NCBI GenBank assembly: GCA_902728285.1
Contig: CACVBU010000064.1
Location: 542,718 to 606,717 of the forward strand
Direction of reading: 5' to 3'
Length of the DNA stretch: 64,000 bases
DNA from: Clytia hemisphaerica
Lineage: Eukaryota > Cnidaria > Hydrozoa > Leptothecata > Clytiidae
The notes below the pieces were generated by a model. It worked only from the letters and a program-made list of their open reading frames with translations. It was not told the origin of the DNA and made no database searches. Each line of letters starts with the position of its first letter. Positions within the stretch are counted from its first letter, which is position 1. Shown here one piece after another: positions 1-11,545 of this stretch. The position numbers and the translations under genes were made by a program.

Positions 1-155
1 TCAAATTTCAACAAATACTGGGTTCAATTCAATCGTATACAATGTCATTTTTCCCTCAGGTTGTCAAGCTATGGAACAGTCTTCCCTCTGAAGTCACATC
101 TATTGAAGATCGTAATTTATTTTTTAGTAAAATTAGCACCTTAGATTTCAAATAG
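1..155 (+). pseudogene. 3' end of a non-LTR retrotransposon ORF2
   Basis: The plus strand reads open from the window edge to a TAG at 153-155. It ends with a motif of the type F-F-P-x-V-V-K-L-W-N-S-L-P followed by a Phe/Leu-rich tail. This is the usual C-terminus of CR1/jockey-like LINE reverse transcriptase proteins. The rest of the element lies upstream of the window. The following 400 bases are AT-rich and behave like a 3' UTR. Assignment rests on the short motif only. Confidence 0.6.
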
Positions 156-1157
156 ACATTAAGATTTACCCCATTGCATTGCGATAGCCAAACTAATCTC
201 CTATCTACTCTCAGCATTTCAATACTTAAGTCCCATAAACGCTGACATAAATCATAATCTCTACGATTTAAATTCTTCTCAACCACTTTTCATCCTTCTA
301 TTTCATTATTAGAAAATAAATTATTTTAAAAACATTAACATTAACATTATTTAAACCCATCATTCATTGTATATATATACTTTCATATTTCAATCCTAGA
401 TTTTTTTAGTATTTCTTTATTTTTGTATTAAATTTTGTAAAACATTCTATGAATTATCAAATAGAAATAGAAAAACAGACAAAACAAGACAAACGACAAG
501 TATAAAAAAACACAAGTTTTCAAAAAGTAGGTCCAGAACCCGGTTCGACACCTAAAGTCCGAATTTTTTTTTTTTTTTCTAAAGATAAAATATATTCTTT
601 ATTAGAAAATCAATGAAAATGTTACTCCTTAGCGGAATAGAAAAGAATGTGATACTAACAAAGCACAGTATAGAAAAGTTATATGATGTGAAATTTTACA
701 AGAAAATATCTAGAAAAAAAATCAAATATAGCCTATAGCTTCTGTCATTTGAATGTCCATTGATTGGTCAGGTGCTTTCTTTGGAGTCCTACTTCCTCTG
801 ACACAAAGCACAGTAGATCGAATCAGTGCAAAGGAAACTTTTGTTCTGATAAAGTTCAGTGTCATTTAAAGAAGTTCATCCCTTTTCTCCGACATAAGTA
901 AGGCTAAAACCTTGATAAAGATCTGAGCCTCTCTTCCTGACCCCCCATTTGTGGTAAAAATCAATGGGGTAAAGGAGCCACCTTCGACACAAATAATTCT
1001 TTCGTTATATTGGCGCTTTTTCTCTTTCTCATTGACATCAAACATGCTTTGGGGGCTCTTCCTAGAGTACCTTTGCATAGGCATTGAATACCCGTACGTC
1101 AAAAAATGCTCTCTGGCCTCTCATCATCATCATCCTTCGACCTAGGTCCGAATGGAT
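156..1157. other. AT-rich non-coding stretch after the LINE end
   Basis: No supported gene. Holds the A/T-rich 3' region of the preceding LINE with a T-run near 566-579, then a stretch that leads into the 3' end of the next, minus-strand LINE. Short ORFs here have no recognisable domain. Confidence 0.5.
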
Positions 1158-3545
1158 CTAGGCCGGAAACAAACAATAACCCTCCCTCCACAGCTCTCGA
1201 TCAGCCATTGCAGTGCCCAGTTCCTCAATCTCTAGCCCTGTTTCTCGTTTCAAAGTATCAAGAAAAGTGCGCTTTCTCGAGCGCCTAGTGCCCGCAGGAC
1301 ACCAAAGTAAGATCTCAGACACCATTTCGTTTTTCGCACGGAAACAGTGACCTGAGAAAGAGAGCATCCTGCTAGTCAGGACAGAGGAAATTCTTGGGAG
1401 TCCATGATATATCTCTTGAAGGGTTGGGTGGTTGCGCCAATCAAGATTCTGGACTCTTTTCAAAAGATTTGTATAGCAGCCATCAAGGCTCTTCAGCATG
1501 GTTTTTGTCATGGTCCAAGTCTCCGAGCCATATAGAAGAATGGGCTTGACAAGACTTCTAAAAGTTTGAAGTTTAAGAGCATTAGACAAATTAGAGTGCC
1601 ATATCTTGTTTAACTTATTACAAGCTTTCCAAGCTAGAACTTTCCTAATTTTAAAATCGTTTTCAGAGCTGTTAATATGAGAGCCAAGATATTTAAAATC
1701 CTTCACAAGTTTGATATTGACACCATTCTTGGAAGTTAAAGGGAGAACAATCCCAGAGGAGCTGATAAATTCAGTTTTTCCAGCATTGCAATAAAGACCG
1801 ACTTGACTGGCCGAAGTTTCAAGTAAGTGAAGAAGACTTTCAAGATTTTGAATACTCTCAGAAACTAAGGCAAGATCGTCAGCAAAGTCAAGATCGGTCA
1901 GAAAAAGGCCGCGGTTACGCTTGCGCAGGGGAACTTTAATTTTGATTCCCTTGTCATTAGATAAGTCAACAGAAATGATAAAAAGAAAGGGAGCTAAGGT
2001 GTCACCTTGTAGAACTCCAGCATGAATGTCAAAAATATCAGTGTCTCCGTCAGCTGTAATGACCTTTGCTTTGGTGGACACGTAGAGTGCCCTGATGGCT
2101 GAAATGAGTTTCTCTGGAATGCCGTACAATTTAAGAATTTCAAACATTTTTACACGAGATATGGAATCAAAGGCTTTTTTAAAGTCAACAAAGCAAATAA
2201 AAGCATCTTTGTTAAGTTTTCGCATTTCTTCCAAAATACGCCTGATGGCTAAAATCTGTGTAAGAGTACTTCTTCCCTTCCGAAAACCATTTTGGTTTTT
2301 TCTTAGAAGAGGATCAAGAACTGGAACGATACGTTGTAAAAGAAGTTTGTTTTGGCGGCGATAGGCATAAGAGTGATGCCTCTGTAGTTGGATGCTAAGG
2401 TCAAATCACCCTTTTTAGGAACAGGAATGATACCGCCAGTTAACCAAGCAGAAGGGGGAGTTAGAAACTCAAATGTGTGATTACAAAAATCGAGAAGCAT
2501 TTCCATAAAGACGGGATCTTTCCAAAGCAGAGTTGGAATATCATCAAGGCCTGAAGATTTATTATTTGAAAAAAGTTTAACGCAGTTTGAAAGTTCATCA
2601 ATTGTAAAAGGAGAAGTTGATATGTCAAGCTCATCAAAAATTTGAGTTAAAGGGAGAGCATTAGTATTTAAAATAGGTTGGTTTCCAAGTAAAGTTTTAA
2701 AGTGGTTGAGCCAGTTCTCTCTTCTTTTATCTGGTGAGCCACCTTTGAGCTGAATAGAAGGGTGGTCTTTTCGACCTGTTAGATCATTGATCGTTTTCCA
2801 AGCGGCCGAGTGCTGATGGCTAACATGAAGATTGGAAATTGAGTTTATCTTACCCTGAATACACATCGATTCGGCGTTAAGGTAGGCATCATCCAGAGCT
2901 TTTTGAGCATCAGAGAGGATTTTTGATGTTCTTCTTGTAGGGCGTCGCTGATGTTTTAGTTTGGCCTCTACAAGTGCATTCCGTGCATCAGAAACAAGGT
3001 TGTTTTCAAAGAGATATTTCTTTTTGACTTTTTGTTTCTTTGGTAGAAGAGCAAGACTAACTTCTTTATTAGCTTTAATCAGATTTTGGTAACTTTTCTC
3101 AATGTCGTCGTCTGCTTGAGCCAATGTATCAAATCTATTTTTCACTTCAATAGTGTAAGTAGTTCGGAGGTCGTGGTTACAATAAACCTGTTGCCAATCG
3201 ATGGATTTCATTGGGTCAGGTTTAGACTTTTTAGATGATCTAAGGCTAAGAGAAATGCGACAGGAAACAATTCTGTGGTCAGAACCAACAGAAGAAAAAG
3301 AAGAATAGGACTGAGCATTGCGAACACTGTTCCTCCATTTGTTTCTTAAAATCACATAATCTAACTGGGAGAGGCTTCCTGAAGGGTGTTGGAATGACCA
3401 GAGTTTGGAAGCCTTTTTCATAAACATTGTATTTGTTGGTAGTAATTGAAACTGTTGCATGAAGTCAAAGAGTTTTTTACCGTTCCGATTAGTTAATGGG
3501 TGGAAAGAGAACTTAACGTTGTCTAGGCCAAGCTTGTAATGTGAT
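1158..3545 (-). pseudogene. APE-type LINE: end of endonuclease, reverse transcriptase, 3' domain
   Basis: Minus-strand polyprotein of a non-LTR retrotransposon. The first part (to about 3240) carries the C-terminal endonuclease motif S-D-H-R-I-V. Next comes a linker and the start of the RT domain (P-V-P-K-K-G-D ... N-Y-R-G-I-T-L). The RT continues in another frame with F-V-D-F-K-K-A-F-D, G-V-L-Q-G-D-T-L-A-P-F and the catalytic F-A-D-D. The two parts are joined by a frameshift near 2350; the sequence between them is still LINE-like (N-G-F-R-K-G-R-S) in the shifted frame. The 3' end near 1158 has a W-R-E-G-Y tail. The clade is RTE-like by impression only. The copy is dead: at least one frameshift, plus an insertion in the endonuclease. 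Confidence 0.85.
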
Positions 3546-3556
3546 TCATCAAATTT

Positions 3557-4322
3557 TTAGTATATTTAAAAAAGCAAAAATATTTTATAGTTCAATTTTC
3601 AGTGTCTTTTTGTCCCCAGCGTCCTTTGTTTTCCCAGTGCTTTCTTTTTCAGCGTCTTTTCTCTCTTGTGCATTCTCGTGTTTCATGCGTCGTTTGTTTT
3701 GTTCTATGTTTTAAAGTCATTTATCTATGTTATCAATTATTTCAAACACTTTGTCAGTTATTATCATTTTGTCATTTAGTCATTATCTAGTAATTAATTA
3801 TTTCACACGCATTTTATTTAATTATCATTTGATTTCTCAAGAGTGTTACATATTCATTGTTTTTATATCTTGTCAAACTAGTTTTTTGTATCAAATTTAT
3901 TATAAAAAAGGCCAACTTTTTCTCACTCGCTACTCAGTCACAAGTTGACTATGAGAGAGTCAACATCAATATGACTAATGACAAATGACAATAATCAGAA
4001 TTTCTTCAATTTCAACTTTGTTTATTTTCACTGGCTCACATTTCCAGCACACATTCTTGGCCAGCTGGTAGGTTTTTCTTGTTTCTTGTTTGCACTTTTT
4101 CTGTTTTCTTTGTTCCTTTTGCATAGTAACTGTTCAGGCCTTAAGTTAAGTTAGGCTCTACTTGTCAAATACATTTATAATGCAAGGCTCAATTTATTTT
4201 GTTAATTAGAAACTTAGGAATTTTCATTCATTTTATTTCTTAGTTTGAACTTGAACCTCGATATCAATTCATCAATCAACGTTACAAATTCTTGTCTGTG
4301 TGTGTGCGTGGACTTACAAAGC
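3557..4322. mobile_element. Insertion of about 0.77 kb inside the LINE endonuclease
   Basis: The endonuclease reading (G-D-F-N-A-Q-L on the 5' side, L-D-N-V-K-F-S-F on the 3' side) is continuous in sense but is interrupted by this AT-rich segment. The segment shows no coding domain of its own. It contains T-rich and CAGT-rich sequence and a GTTGACTATGAGAGAGTCAAC hairpin around 3944. Exact ends and target duplication are not clear, so it could be a MITE/SINE or a rearrangement. Confidence 0.5.
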
Positions 4323-5011
4323 TGAGCATTAAAATCACCAGATATCACCAAAAAGTTGTGGGCAGGGGTGTTAAGGACAGCCCTAGAAAGAGAAGAGTAG
4401 AATTCATCAACTTCAGATTCATCAGAAACGTTGGTGGGGCTATAGCAAGAAATGAATGTTGTTTTCGGATTGCTATTAAATTCGGCGACAATAATACGGC
4501 TTGATACTTTTGAAAGTGAAATTAGGTTGTTCGCTGCCTTAGGAGAGAGTAGTAAACCTATGCCCCCTATGGTCGAACCCTGAGAGTTTCTCCAAGCAGA
4601 GGATGTTATAAGTTTATTTTTACCAATATTAGTATGTTGAAAGTTAACCTCAGGATGTAATGTTCTATGTTCTTGGAGACTAAGTATATCAATATTGCAT
4701 TTGGAAAAACAGGAGAGTAGTTCCTGTTTGCGACTAGTTAAAGTAAGAGTACGCGCGTTAAAAGTGCTAAAAATCGTAGAGTGTTTACATCTAAGAAGTT
4801 TGCGGTTATTATTTTTGGTTCCAGACTCTATCCTATCACCGCCTTCTCGCTCAGATGAGTTTGGAGAAGGAGGTTCATCAGTCTCTGAAGAAACAAGGTT
4901 AGGTTGTAGAACCGGAAAAGCAGGGGCTTGAACCCTGGTGCTGTTTAGAGAAGTCATGATTATTTCTTTCGATAGCTTTTTGTTTCGAATGCTCCACGCC
5001 ACTGGATACAC
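4214..5011 (-). pseudogene. APE-type endonuclease domain of the same LINE
   Basis: The 265-codon minus-strand ORF carries apurinic/apyrimidinic-like endonuclease motifs. These are an N-terminal T-F-N-A-R-T, the metal-binding L-S-L-Q-E-H-R, a central G-G-I-G-L-L-L-S, and the catalytic S-G-D-F-N-A-Q. Reading past the last motif (below about 4325) is probably insertion sequence, so the last 30 or so codons are not native. A Ser/Pro/Glu-rich leader of about 70 residues precedes the domain. Together with the RT part below it defines an EN-RT LINE of about 4 kb lying 5'-to-3' on the minus strand. Confidence 0.8.
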
Positions 5012-5752
5012 CCTAGAGAGAATGACAGTAACAAGTGTCTAAAGAGGTCAATCACCCCATGAGGCATAAGAGAACCCTGCAAGACGCCAACCTGTACAGG
5101 GGTGGTTTTATATCAGAATTTTCCTTTTCCTATTTGGATTGCCGTAACCGGGCTATAAGATGCTCCAACTACACCTAGTTCTCCGAAGAGATGGAATGAA
5201 AAGTAAAAATAAAATCTTAAAATATTATACAGGTTATATATACTAAATTCGCGGTTTATATACAGTTAAAATTCAGTTGTATGCAAGTTTTAGAGAGAAA
5301 AACATATTCACGTAGTTTTGCATTTGACAATTTTCAACACTGAAGTGATTAAAGTCGTCTCTAGAAAATTTTCAATTCAAAATAAGTTTCCTAAATAATC
5401 CAGTAAAAGTACAATGAAGTAAAAAAAAGAAAAAGAGACTCTCACAACAGAAGTGGAAATGATGGAACTGTCTGTCTAGCAAAACTTTTAAACGATCGAT
5501 AGATCTATAATGGCTTTGCAGGGCAAGGGCGCCAGGCTTCCCAGAGGAAGCCATCCTTGAGGATGGCTAACTACCATCCCGCATACCCGTATTAATCACA
5601 GTAAACTTTAAACAGTAAGCTTCGAACACCGGAAACGAGCCCTTGTCAAAATGTCTGACACGTGATGCTGCAGAGAAATTGAAAAGATCTTCAGACCAAA
5701 AACGAGATCTTCCACTACTTATGGCTGATTTAGCAGGAAAGGACTGGAACAG
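5012..5752. other. LINE 5' flank and spacer between two retroelements
   Basis: Non-coding. 5012-5160 is probably the 5' UTR of the minus-strand LINE. A 30-base stretch beginning TTTTCAACACTGAAGTGATT near 5329 recurs three times around 20.2-20.65 kb. The 5372-5554 minus ORF has no recognisable domain. Confidence 0.45.
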
Positions 5753-7495
5753 TCATGTATGAAATCCAGTATCACAAAACATGCTATCGTGAATACACCA
5801 CAATCTTGTGTTCGTCAGCTGTGGTTGAAGATGACGTTTTTGAAGTACTCTAGTCCAGAACCCCATAGCACTGATGTCAGCCTGTGCACCGTCTTCCACA
5901 ATGGCTCCTCGGTGAAGGTGTTCCCCTGTAATTGGCTCTAAATTTGGTTCGATTGGAACATCCTTCTTCACGTCGCTCAAGAAATGTGCAATAGTGTCCC
6001 TGATTTCATTGTGTCTTTGATACACAAATCCACCCTTGGGGCATGATAGGGCATGCTCCACTGAAAATCGTTTTCCACATGCACAAGATGATGGCAGGTG
6101 TTTGAGTTGCCATCCATATCTTATCGAAATTGAATCGAAAAATTCCCTCTTGGTTAACACAAAGTTTTCACTTTTGAGGGGCTTTGCGGTTAACCAATTA
6201 GATGCCCCTTTGACTTGTTGTTATTTCCTGGGTATTCCTTTGATTGTGTAACAATGTTTTCAGTAAGAGTGTTGGTGACTTTGAGAGAATTTTCAAATTC
6301 CTGTTTAGCGGTTTCTGCGAGAATAGGGATGCCTAGTCCACCATAGCGCACCGGTAAAGCGAGTAGTCGACGTTCAATAGGGCTGCATCGATGTCCTTCG
6401 GTGATAGCTGGGATAAAGAGTTGATCTATTGCATTATCAAGAGGGATGAGATAGTCCTCGATGTCATTCAAAACTCTCAGGTGGTAGGTGAATTTGTGCA
6501 CAAAACCCCCGACAAATGCACTGTAGGCACATTGTGGCTGAGATTTCGCAATGTCACTTAGAATCTCAATCTGTTTTACCCATTCAGACACACGTTCTTC
6601 AAGATATTCCCTTTTAAATGCATCCATCACCAATCGCACCACCTAGGTATTTTCTCCCTCGACAAGTGATCTTAACGTTAGTCCCTGAAAAGATCTCTTC
6701 TGCTTTTGCTAAGTCCTCCTCATTCTTAAAGATAAGCCAAGACTTAGATGCTTTGGGATGGTAACCGAAAAGTGGACCGAAATAGACAATGGTGTTCCAC
6801 CATTGTAAGAGTTCCTCAATTTTTCCTGCTCCGGCTAAGTCATCTGCAAAAGCAACACTTTTTACGTTTTCCTGTAGATGTTCTTGTAAGAGTTCTTGCA
6901 GAGGAAGCAGACCAATGGCATACGTTGGCATTGCCATAGGGTCACCCTGGGTAGTTCCTTCTTCCGATTTAATCTCCATACCTCCATCAACAAACAGACG
7001 AGATTTCCTGGAATAGCAGTTGGTAACGTAAGTCGAAAGATCAGGGCACAATCTTTTAATGTTATTCAAGAAAGCTTTCCGATTTAGAGAGTTAAATGCA
7101 TTTGAAGCATCTACTAAAATTACTGCGTCAGTGTTCTCCTCATTGAAAATAAAGTTCATTGCGTGGACAGCAGCTTCGCAACCTGCTTGTTGCCCAGCGC
7201 AAACCTGTAAAGACCCAGCAGCCTTCATTATGTCATCCTTAATTACAGAGATCAGAGTTTTTCCGAAGATCCTTCTCAGTATCTCACCAATACCAATAGG
7301 TCTAACTCCAGGGTTCTTATCAAGAGGTATGAGACGACAGGTCCGAAATGCCGTAAAGGTCCGAAATGCCATAGGCTTCTGCTCATCCTCTAGCGAAATA
7401 GTGACGTCTGTTAGCACATAAGAACGTAAGAATACTTCAGATGGCGATAAAAGCATGAAATTTGGCACAGATGTATGAGGTGCCGTTTGTTGCAA
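5753..7495 (-). pseudogene. Second reverse transcriptase with Cys-box and PD-(D/E)XK-like tail
   Basis: Three minus-strand reading frames join into one RT protein. The first (6614-7495) has L-D-K-N-P-G-V-R-P-I-G, a V-D-A-S-N-A-F-N block with the first catalytic Asp, T-T-Q-G-D-P-M-A-M-P, and the catalytic F-A-D-D. The second (6190-6642) has R-Y-G-G-L-G-I-P, a thumb-like motif. The third (5753-6160) has a C-x-C-G-(x8)-H-(x3)-C zinc-binding-like box, R-H-N-E-I-R-D, and an A-D-I-S-A-x-G-F-W block that looks like the start of a restriction-like endonuclease fold. It is not related to the EN-RT LINE next door. Frameshifts lie near 6640 and 6180, and the 5' end is truncated. A tandem duplication of the bases encoding A-F-R-T-F-T sits at about 7343-7375. 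The nuclease reading is inferred from motif order, not a full match. Confidence 0.7.
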
Positions 7496-7504
7496 AATTC
7501 ATTT

Positions 7505-7665
7505 TCGGCTTAAAACAAAAACACATATTTCGCTTTTGAAACAACACTCTTTCGCGTTTGAAAATATAACACTTTCGCTTTTAAAATACAACACTTTTTC
7601 GCTTTTAAAAATAACACTTTTTCGCTTTTGAAAATGCACTTTTTTGCTTTTGAAATATGACTCTT
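7505..7665. repeat. Short tandem array, TTTCGCTTTT(G/A)AAA-type units
   Basis: About six imperfect units of roughly 25-30 bases built around CGCTTTTGAAA and ACAACACTTT, immediately upstream of the minus-strand RT fragment. Confidence 0.75.
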
Positions 7666-8254
7666 AGCTTATGGCTAATGGAATGATGTAATATTATAAT
7701 AGACCAGCGTCCTAGTTTTAGAAAAGGCCTTAAAACAGGTTTTCGTAGGGCGCCCCTTAGATTAGGGCAAATTTTTGATATTTTGTCAATTTTGCCTTAT
7801 AGAAGTCACACAAAAAATTGCCTCTGAAAAACCCTGCAGTTTTCGAGTAATTCGATGTTTAAAATCACATTTTACTCGATTTTACTCGATTACTGGTAGC
7901 AATCCAGTTTTGCTTATACGAAGGGTTTACTCAATGGAAACAGAACAAAAATTGCCAGGATGGATAATCATCAAAAGTCTCTGGAAAGACTCTACTGCTG
8001 ACGTCAGCACTTTTCCACCAAGGAAGTGAGCTTGAATTAGGATAAAAATCGCTAATCGATAACAATCGAATCTTACTTATACGAAGAGTTTTCATCGTGG
8101 AAAAATAAAAAAAATTGGCTAGATGGGTAATAATATTATGAAGATCATTTCTAGAACCCTTTCAAATCGTACTGCTGACGTCAGCACTTTTCTCAACTGT
8201 CTCAACTTCAGTTGAGCTAGAATCTGAGAATGTCTGTGTGTGTGTCTGTCTGTT
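7666..8254. other. Non-coding spacer
   Basis: No gene. Two diverged copies of a segment reading C-TGCTGACGTCAGCACTTTT lie at about 7995 and 8171. The CTGACGTCAG core is palindromic, but there is no other evidence that it is regulatory. Confidence 0.4.
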
Positions 8255-8790
8255 TGTACTTTGGGGCAGCCTGGAGACTTTAAAAATTGTCGTATTTGGC
8301 TGAAATTTGGCACACTTGTTCTTTGGGTGAATATCTGGGTTTTTTTTTCATTTTTCAAAAAATTTGATTTTTGGGGCCTGGGGACGGGTTTTTCCCCAGA
8401 ACGAGGCTAAACTTTAGGGCAGCCTGGAGACGTCAAAAATAGTCGGATTTGGCTGAAATTTGGCACACCTGTTCCTTGGGTGAATATCTTCGGGCGCTTT
8501 TTTCATTTAAAAAGAAAATTGATTTTTGGGGGCTGCGGACGAGTATTTCCCCAAAACGAGGCTAAAACTTTGGGGCAGCCCAAAGGGTTAAAAAATGGTC
8601 GGATTTGGCTGAAATTTGGCACACCTGTTCCTGGGCGAACATCTTTGGGTGTTTTTTTCATTTTTAAGGCCTGCTGACAAGTGTTTACCCAAAACGAGGC
8701 TAAAACTTTGGGGCAGCCCACAGGGTTCAAAAATGGTCGGATTTAGCTGAAATTTGGCACACTTGTTCATTGAGTAAATATTTGGGGGTC
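8255..8790. repeat. Tandem array, about four units of 140-155 bp
   Basis: Units begin with T-T-(G/A)GGGCAGCC at about 8261, 8413, 8570 and 8709. Each contains GGCTGAAATTTGGCACAC and CCCC(A)AAACGAGGCTAA. The minus-strand ORFs here (repeats of V-P-N-F-S-Q-I-R) are by-products of the repeat. Confidence 0.85.
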
Positions 8791-10300
8791 AACAATTGGG
8801 CCTATGAATAATTTGAGGCCACTGAAGTTGAGCCCAGTGCGTTGCGCACGTTCGACTATTTATTAAAAGGGGAGTACAGAATAAAAGATCAATCTTTTGA
8901 TGTATAATATGCGTAGTATCAGATTTTGCATAGATGATACTCAGTGGCTATACACAAGGCTTATTAATGCTCATAAAGTAATCAAAGCCGTCTGGATACT
9001 ACACTAAAAAGTCAGATATCGTATGTCATAAAATCAATCATGGCGTCATAAAAACTACAACCGTAAGAAACAAGTTAAGAGAGAGGCTCGGCTGAATATC
9101 TAGGAAAACTAAGGTTTTATAAAAAGAAACATAGTATATAACAAAACGAAGCCTAAAAGTTCCCCAAGATATGGAAATAACACATATTATCTACATCATT
9201 TGAAAGGGCAGCAAAGTAAACGAAAAAGCTGGATAAAAAGATTATATAGTTGAAAAATCGCGTTCGACAATCGAATTTCAATCGGTCGATTGCGTTCGAT
9301 TTGATTCGACTGGTTCGATCGTCGATTCCGTTCGATTGAGATCGTCTGGTCATTTGTTGGTTTGGGCTGTTGTTGTTGCAGATTGAGTCTTGTCGATTTT
9401 CTTGGACATAATTTCTCTTCCTCTTTTCTCTTCCTCTTTGCAGAGTTACTAGCCCGTTCAAGTTTGGAAGAGTTAGTGAAGTCTTGGTAACATTCCAAGT
9501 GGTACAATAAATCTTTAGGCTGATCAAACTGTGTTGCTGGGCAACTTCGATGGCTTGATATTTTCCCCAGCCAAATCCAACCACTTTTGACGTTTAGAAA
9601 TTACATTTTCTTACGTCTTTTCAGTAAATTTCTTTTTTGAACAGTTTTCTCGGTCTTTATTAACAAAGTGAATCAAACATTCTTCCATAAAAAGATCAAA
9701 GGAACAGAAAGTGTAAAAAACACGTAAAAAAGGGGTATCAAAATAAATTTGGTATTTTTAGACGTTTTTTATATACAGTTTTTGAAACAAATCTATGAAA
9801 GCGCCAAATTTTATAAAAACTAGTCTTGTTTTAAACAAAAATAAACCAGCTGCGCTGGAAGCTCCGGCTTAAGAGATTAAAAGATGTGAAAGATGAGCTT
9901 GCCCACAAACTGCTAATCAGAACAGATCAGAAAGCAAAGTAATAATTCTATTGCAGAGCGAGTATGAGAAATAATCTTAACGAATAAATAAACCAGCTGG
10001 AAGTTTAGCTCTTCTAAGTGATTCCACATGCACTTTCTTGCCTAAAGAACCAACACCACCCCCCGCCCACTCATCCTCGACTAAAAAGTTCAAAATTGGA
10101 GCTAAATGAGATAAACATTTAGAAGTCAATATTTCCAAGTTCTTGATTTGATTGTCCAGATAAAATTTCGGGGAGAAAAATAGCCTAAATTAGAGGCCAC
10201 AGGCTTTTAGCTAAGCATTATTTTTTCTGTTGGGATAATACTTGGGGGAGAGTAGGATAAACCAAGTAAAATGGTACAATAGTGTGTATGTAATAAATAG
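8791..10300. other. Non-coding, low-complexity patches
   Basis: No supported gene. 9250-9350 is a TTCGAT-rich low-complexity patch that creates a Gln/Asn/Arg-rich minus ORF with no domain. AACCAGCTG recurs near 9845 and 9991. Otherwise AT-rich unique-looking sequence. Confidence 0.45.
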
Positions 10301-11230
10301 TGGTATATTTGGAAAAAACCTGTTTCGGGTTTAAAAAATCTTCAAAAGGAACGGTCGCCCCAGCCAATGAAATTACGACAAAGTCCAAAAAATATCATTT
10401 TCAGTTATAACACTGTGAAGATTTCTCCGATCTTGTTCAAATTTACACAGGAATTGTGTTTTAGTATCCTTTACTGAATTCTCATAGTGATATGTTTGTA
10501 AAAAATCTGTGTCGGGTTTGAAAAATCAAAAGAACGGTTGCCAGCCGCGATGAAATTAAGACCAAGTCCAAAAACGATCATTTTCAGCCATACTGTGAAA
10601 ATTTCTCCGATCTTGTTCAAATTTACACAGGAATTGTTTTTTTGTATCCTTTACTGAATTCTCATAGTGATATGTTTGTAAAAAATCTGTGTCGGGTTTG
10701 AAAAATCAAAAGGAACGGTCGCCAGCAGTGATGAAATTACGACAAAGTCCAAAAACGATCATTTTAAGCCATAATACTGTGAAAATTTCTCCAATCTTGT
10801 TCAAATTTACACGGGAATTGTGTTTTAGTATCCTTTATCGAATTCTCATAGTGATATGTTTGTGAAAAGTCTGTGCCGGGTTTGAAAAATCAAAAGGCAA
10901 GGAACGGTCACCAGCCGCGATGAAATTACGACACAAAGTCCAAAAACGATCATTTTCAGCCATAATACTGTGAAAACTTCTCCAATCTTGTTCAAATTTA
11001 CACAGGAATTGTGTTTTAGTATCCGTTATTTAATTCTCATAGTGATATGTTTGTAAAAAATCTGTGTCGGGTTTGAAAAATCAAAAGAAGGAACGGTCGC
11101 CCAGTCAAAAAATGATGAATGCAAAACAGGATCATTTTCAGCCATACACATAACACCACTAAAACTGCTCAGATCGTTTTCAAATTTGCACTGTAATGTT
11201 GTAATTTTAGTATTCTCTTTCTAATTCCAA
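10300..11230. repeat. Satellite-like tandem array, five units of about 182 bp
   Basis: Five head-to-tail copies start near 10315, 10497, 10677, 10860 and 11050. Each begins with AAAAATCTGTGTCGGGTTT. A unit contains AACGGTCGCCAGCCGCGATG, TTCTCCGATCTTGTTCAAAT and TAGTATCCTTTACTGAATTC. Copies are highly alike in the middle and more diverged at both ends, as expected for unequal exchange. Confidence 0.9.
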
Positions 11231-11545
11231 TGGATGTGTGTTTGAAAGTTTCATTCCATTGTCAAGTTGTAGAGTTTTATGGTTTTGAAGATTTAAGCAC
11301 TCTACTAGCAGCTGACGATGCATGGCCAAAACTTCTCCAAAGTCTTTCCACATTGTTATAGACCAGTATGCATCAAAATTCTCATAAATCATGTCCGAAA
11401 CATCATGAATAATGATGAAAATGATCACTATCTTTCACTGAGATTTGCAGCTAAGCCCACACAGCCATCTTTATACTTTCGCAATATTATCGAAATCCAG
11501 ATAATCCGTTTTTATTAAATCGGAATAGATCATCGGATTAGATAA
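11231..11545. other. Spacer before the envelope pseudogene
   Basis: No recognisable gene. The short minus ORF 11207-11428 has no domain. This joins the satellite to the retroelement remnant. Confidence 0.4.

Noticed and set aside
7059-7421. 120-codon plus ORF
   Set aside because: Shadow of the minus-strand reverse transcriptase.
8119-8770. Several minus ORFs with V-P-N-F-S-Q-I-R
   Set aside because: Explained by the tandem array; no start or end consistent with a gene.
9153-9584. Two overlapping minus ORFs rich in Gln/Asn/Arg
   Set aside because: Arise from the TTCGAT low-complexity patch; no domain or splice support.
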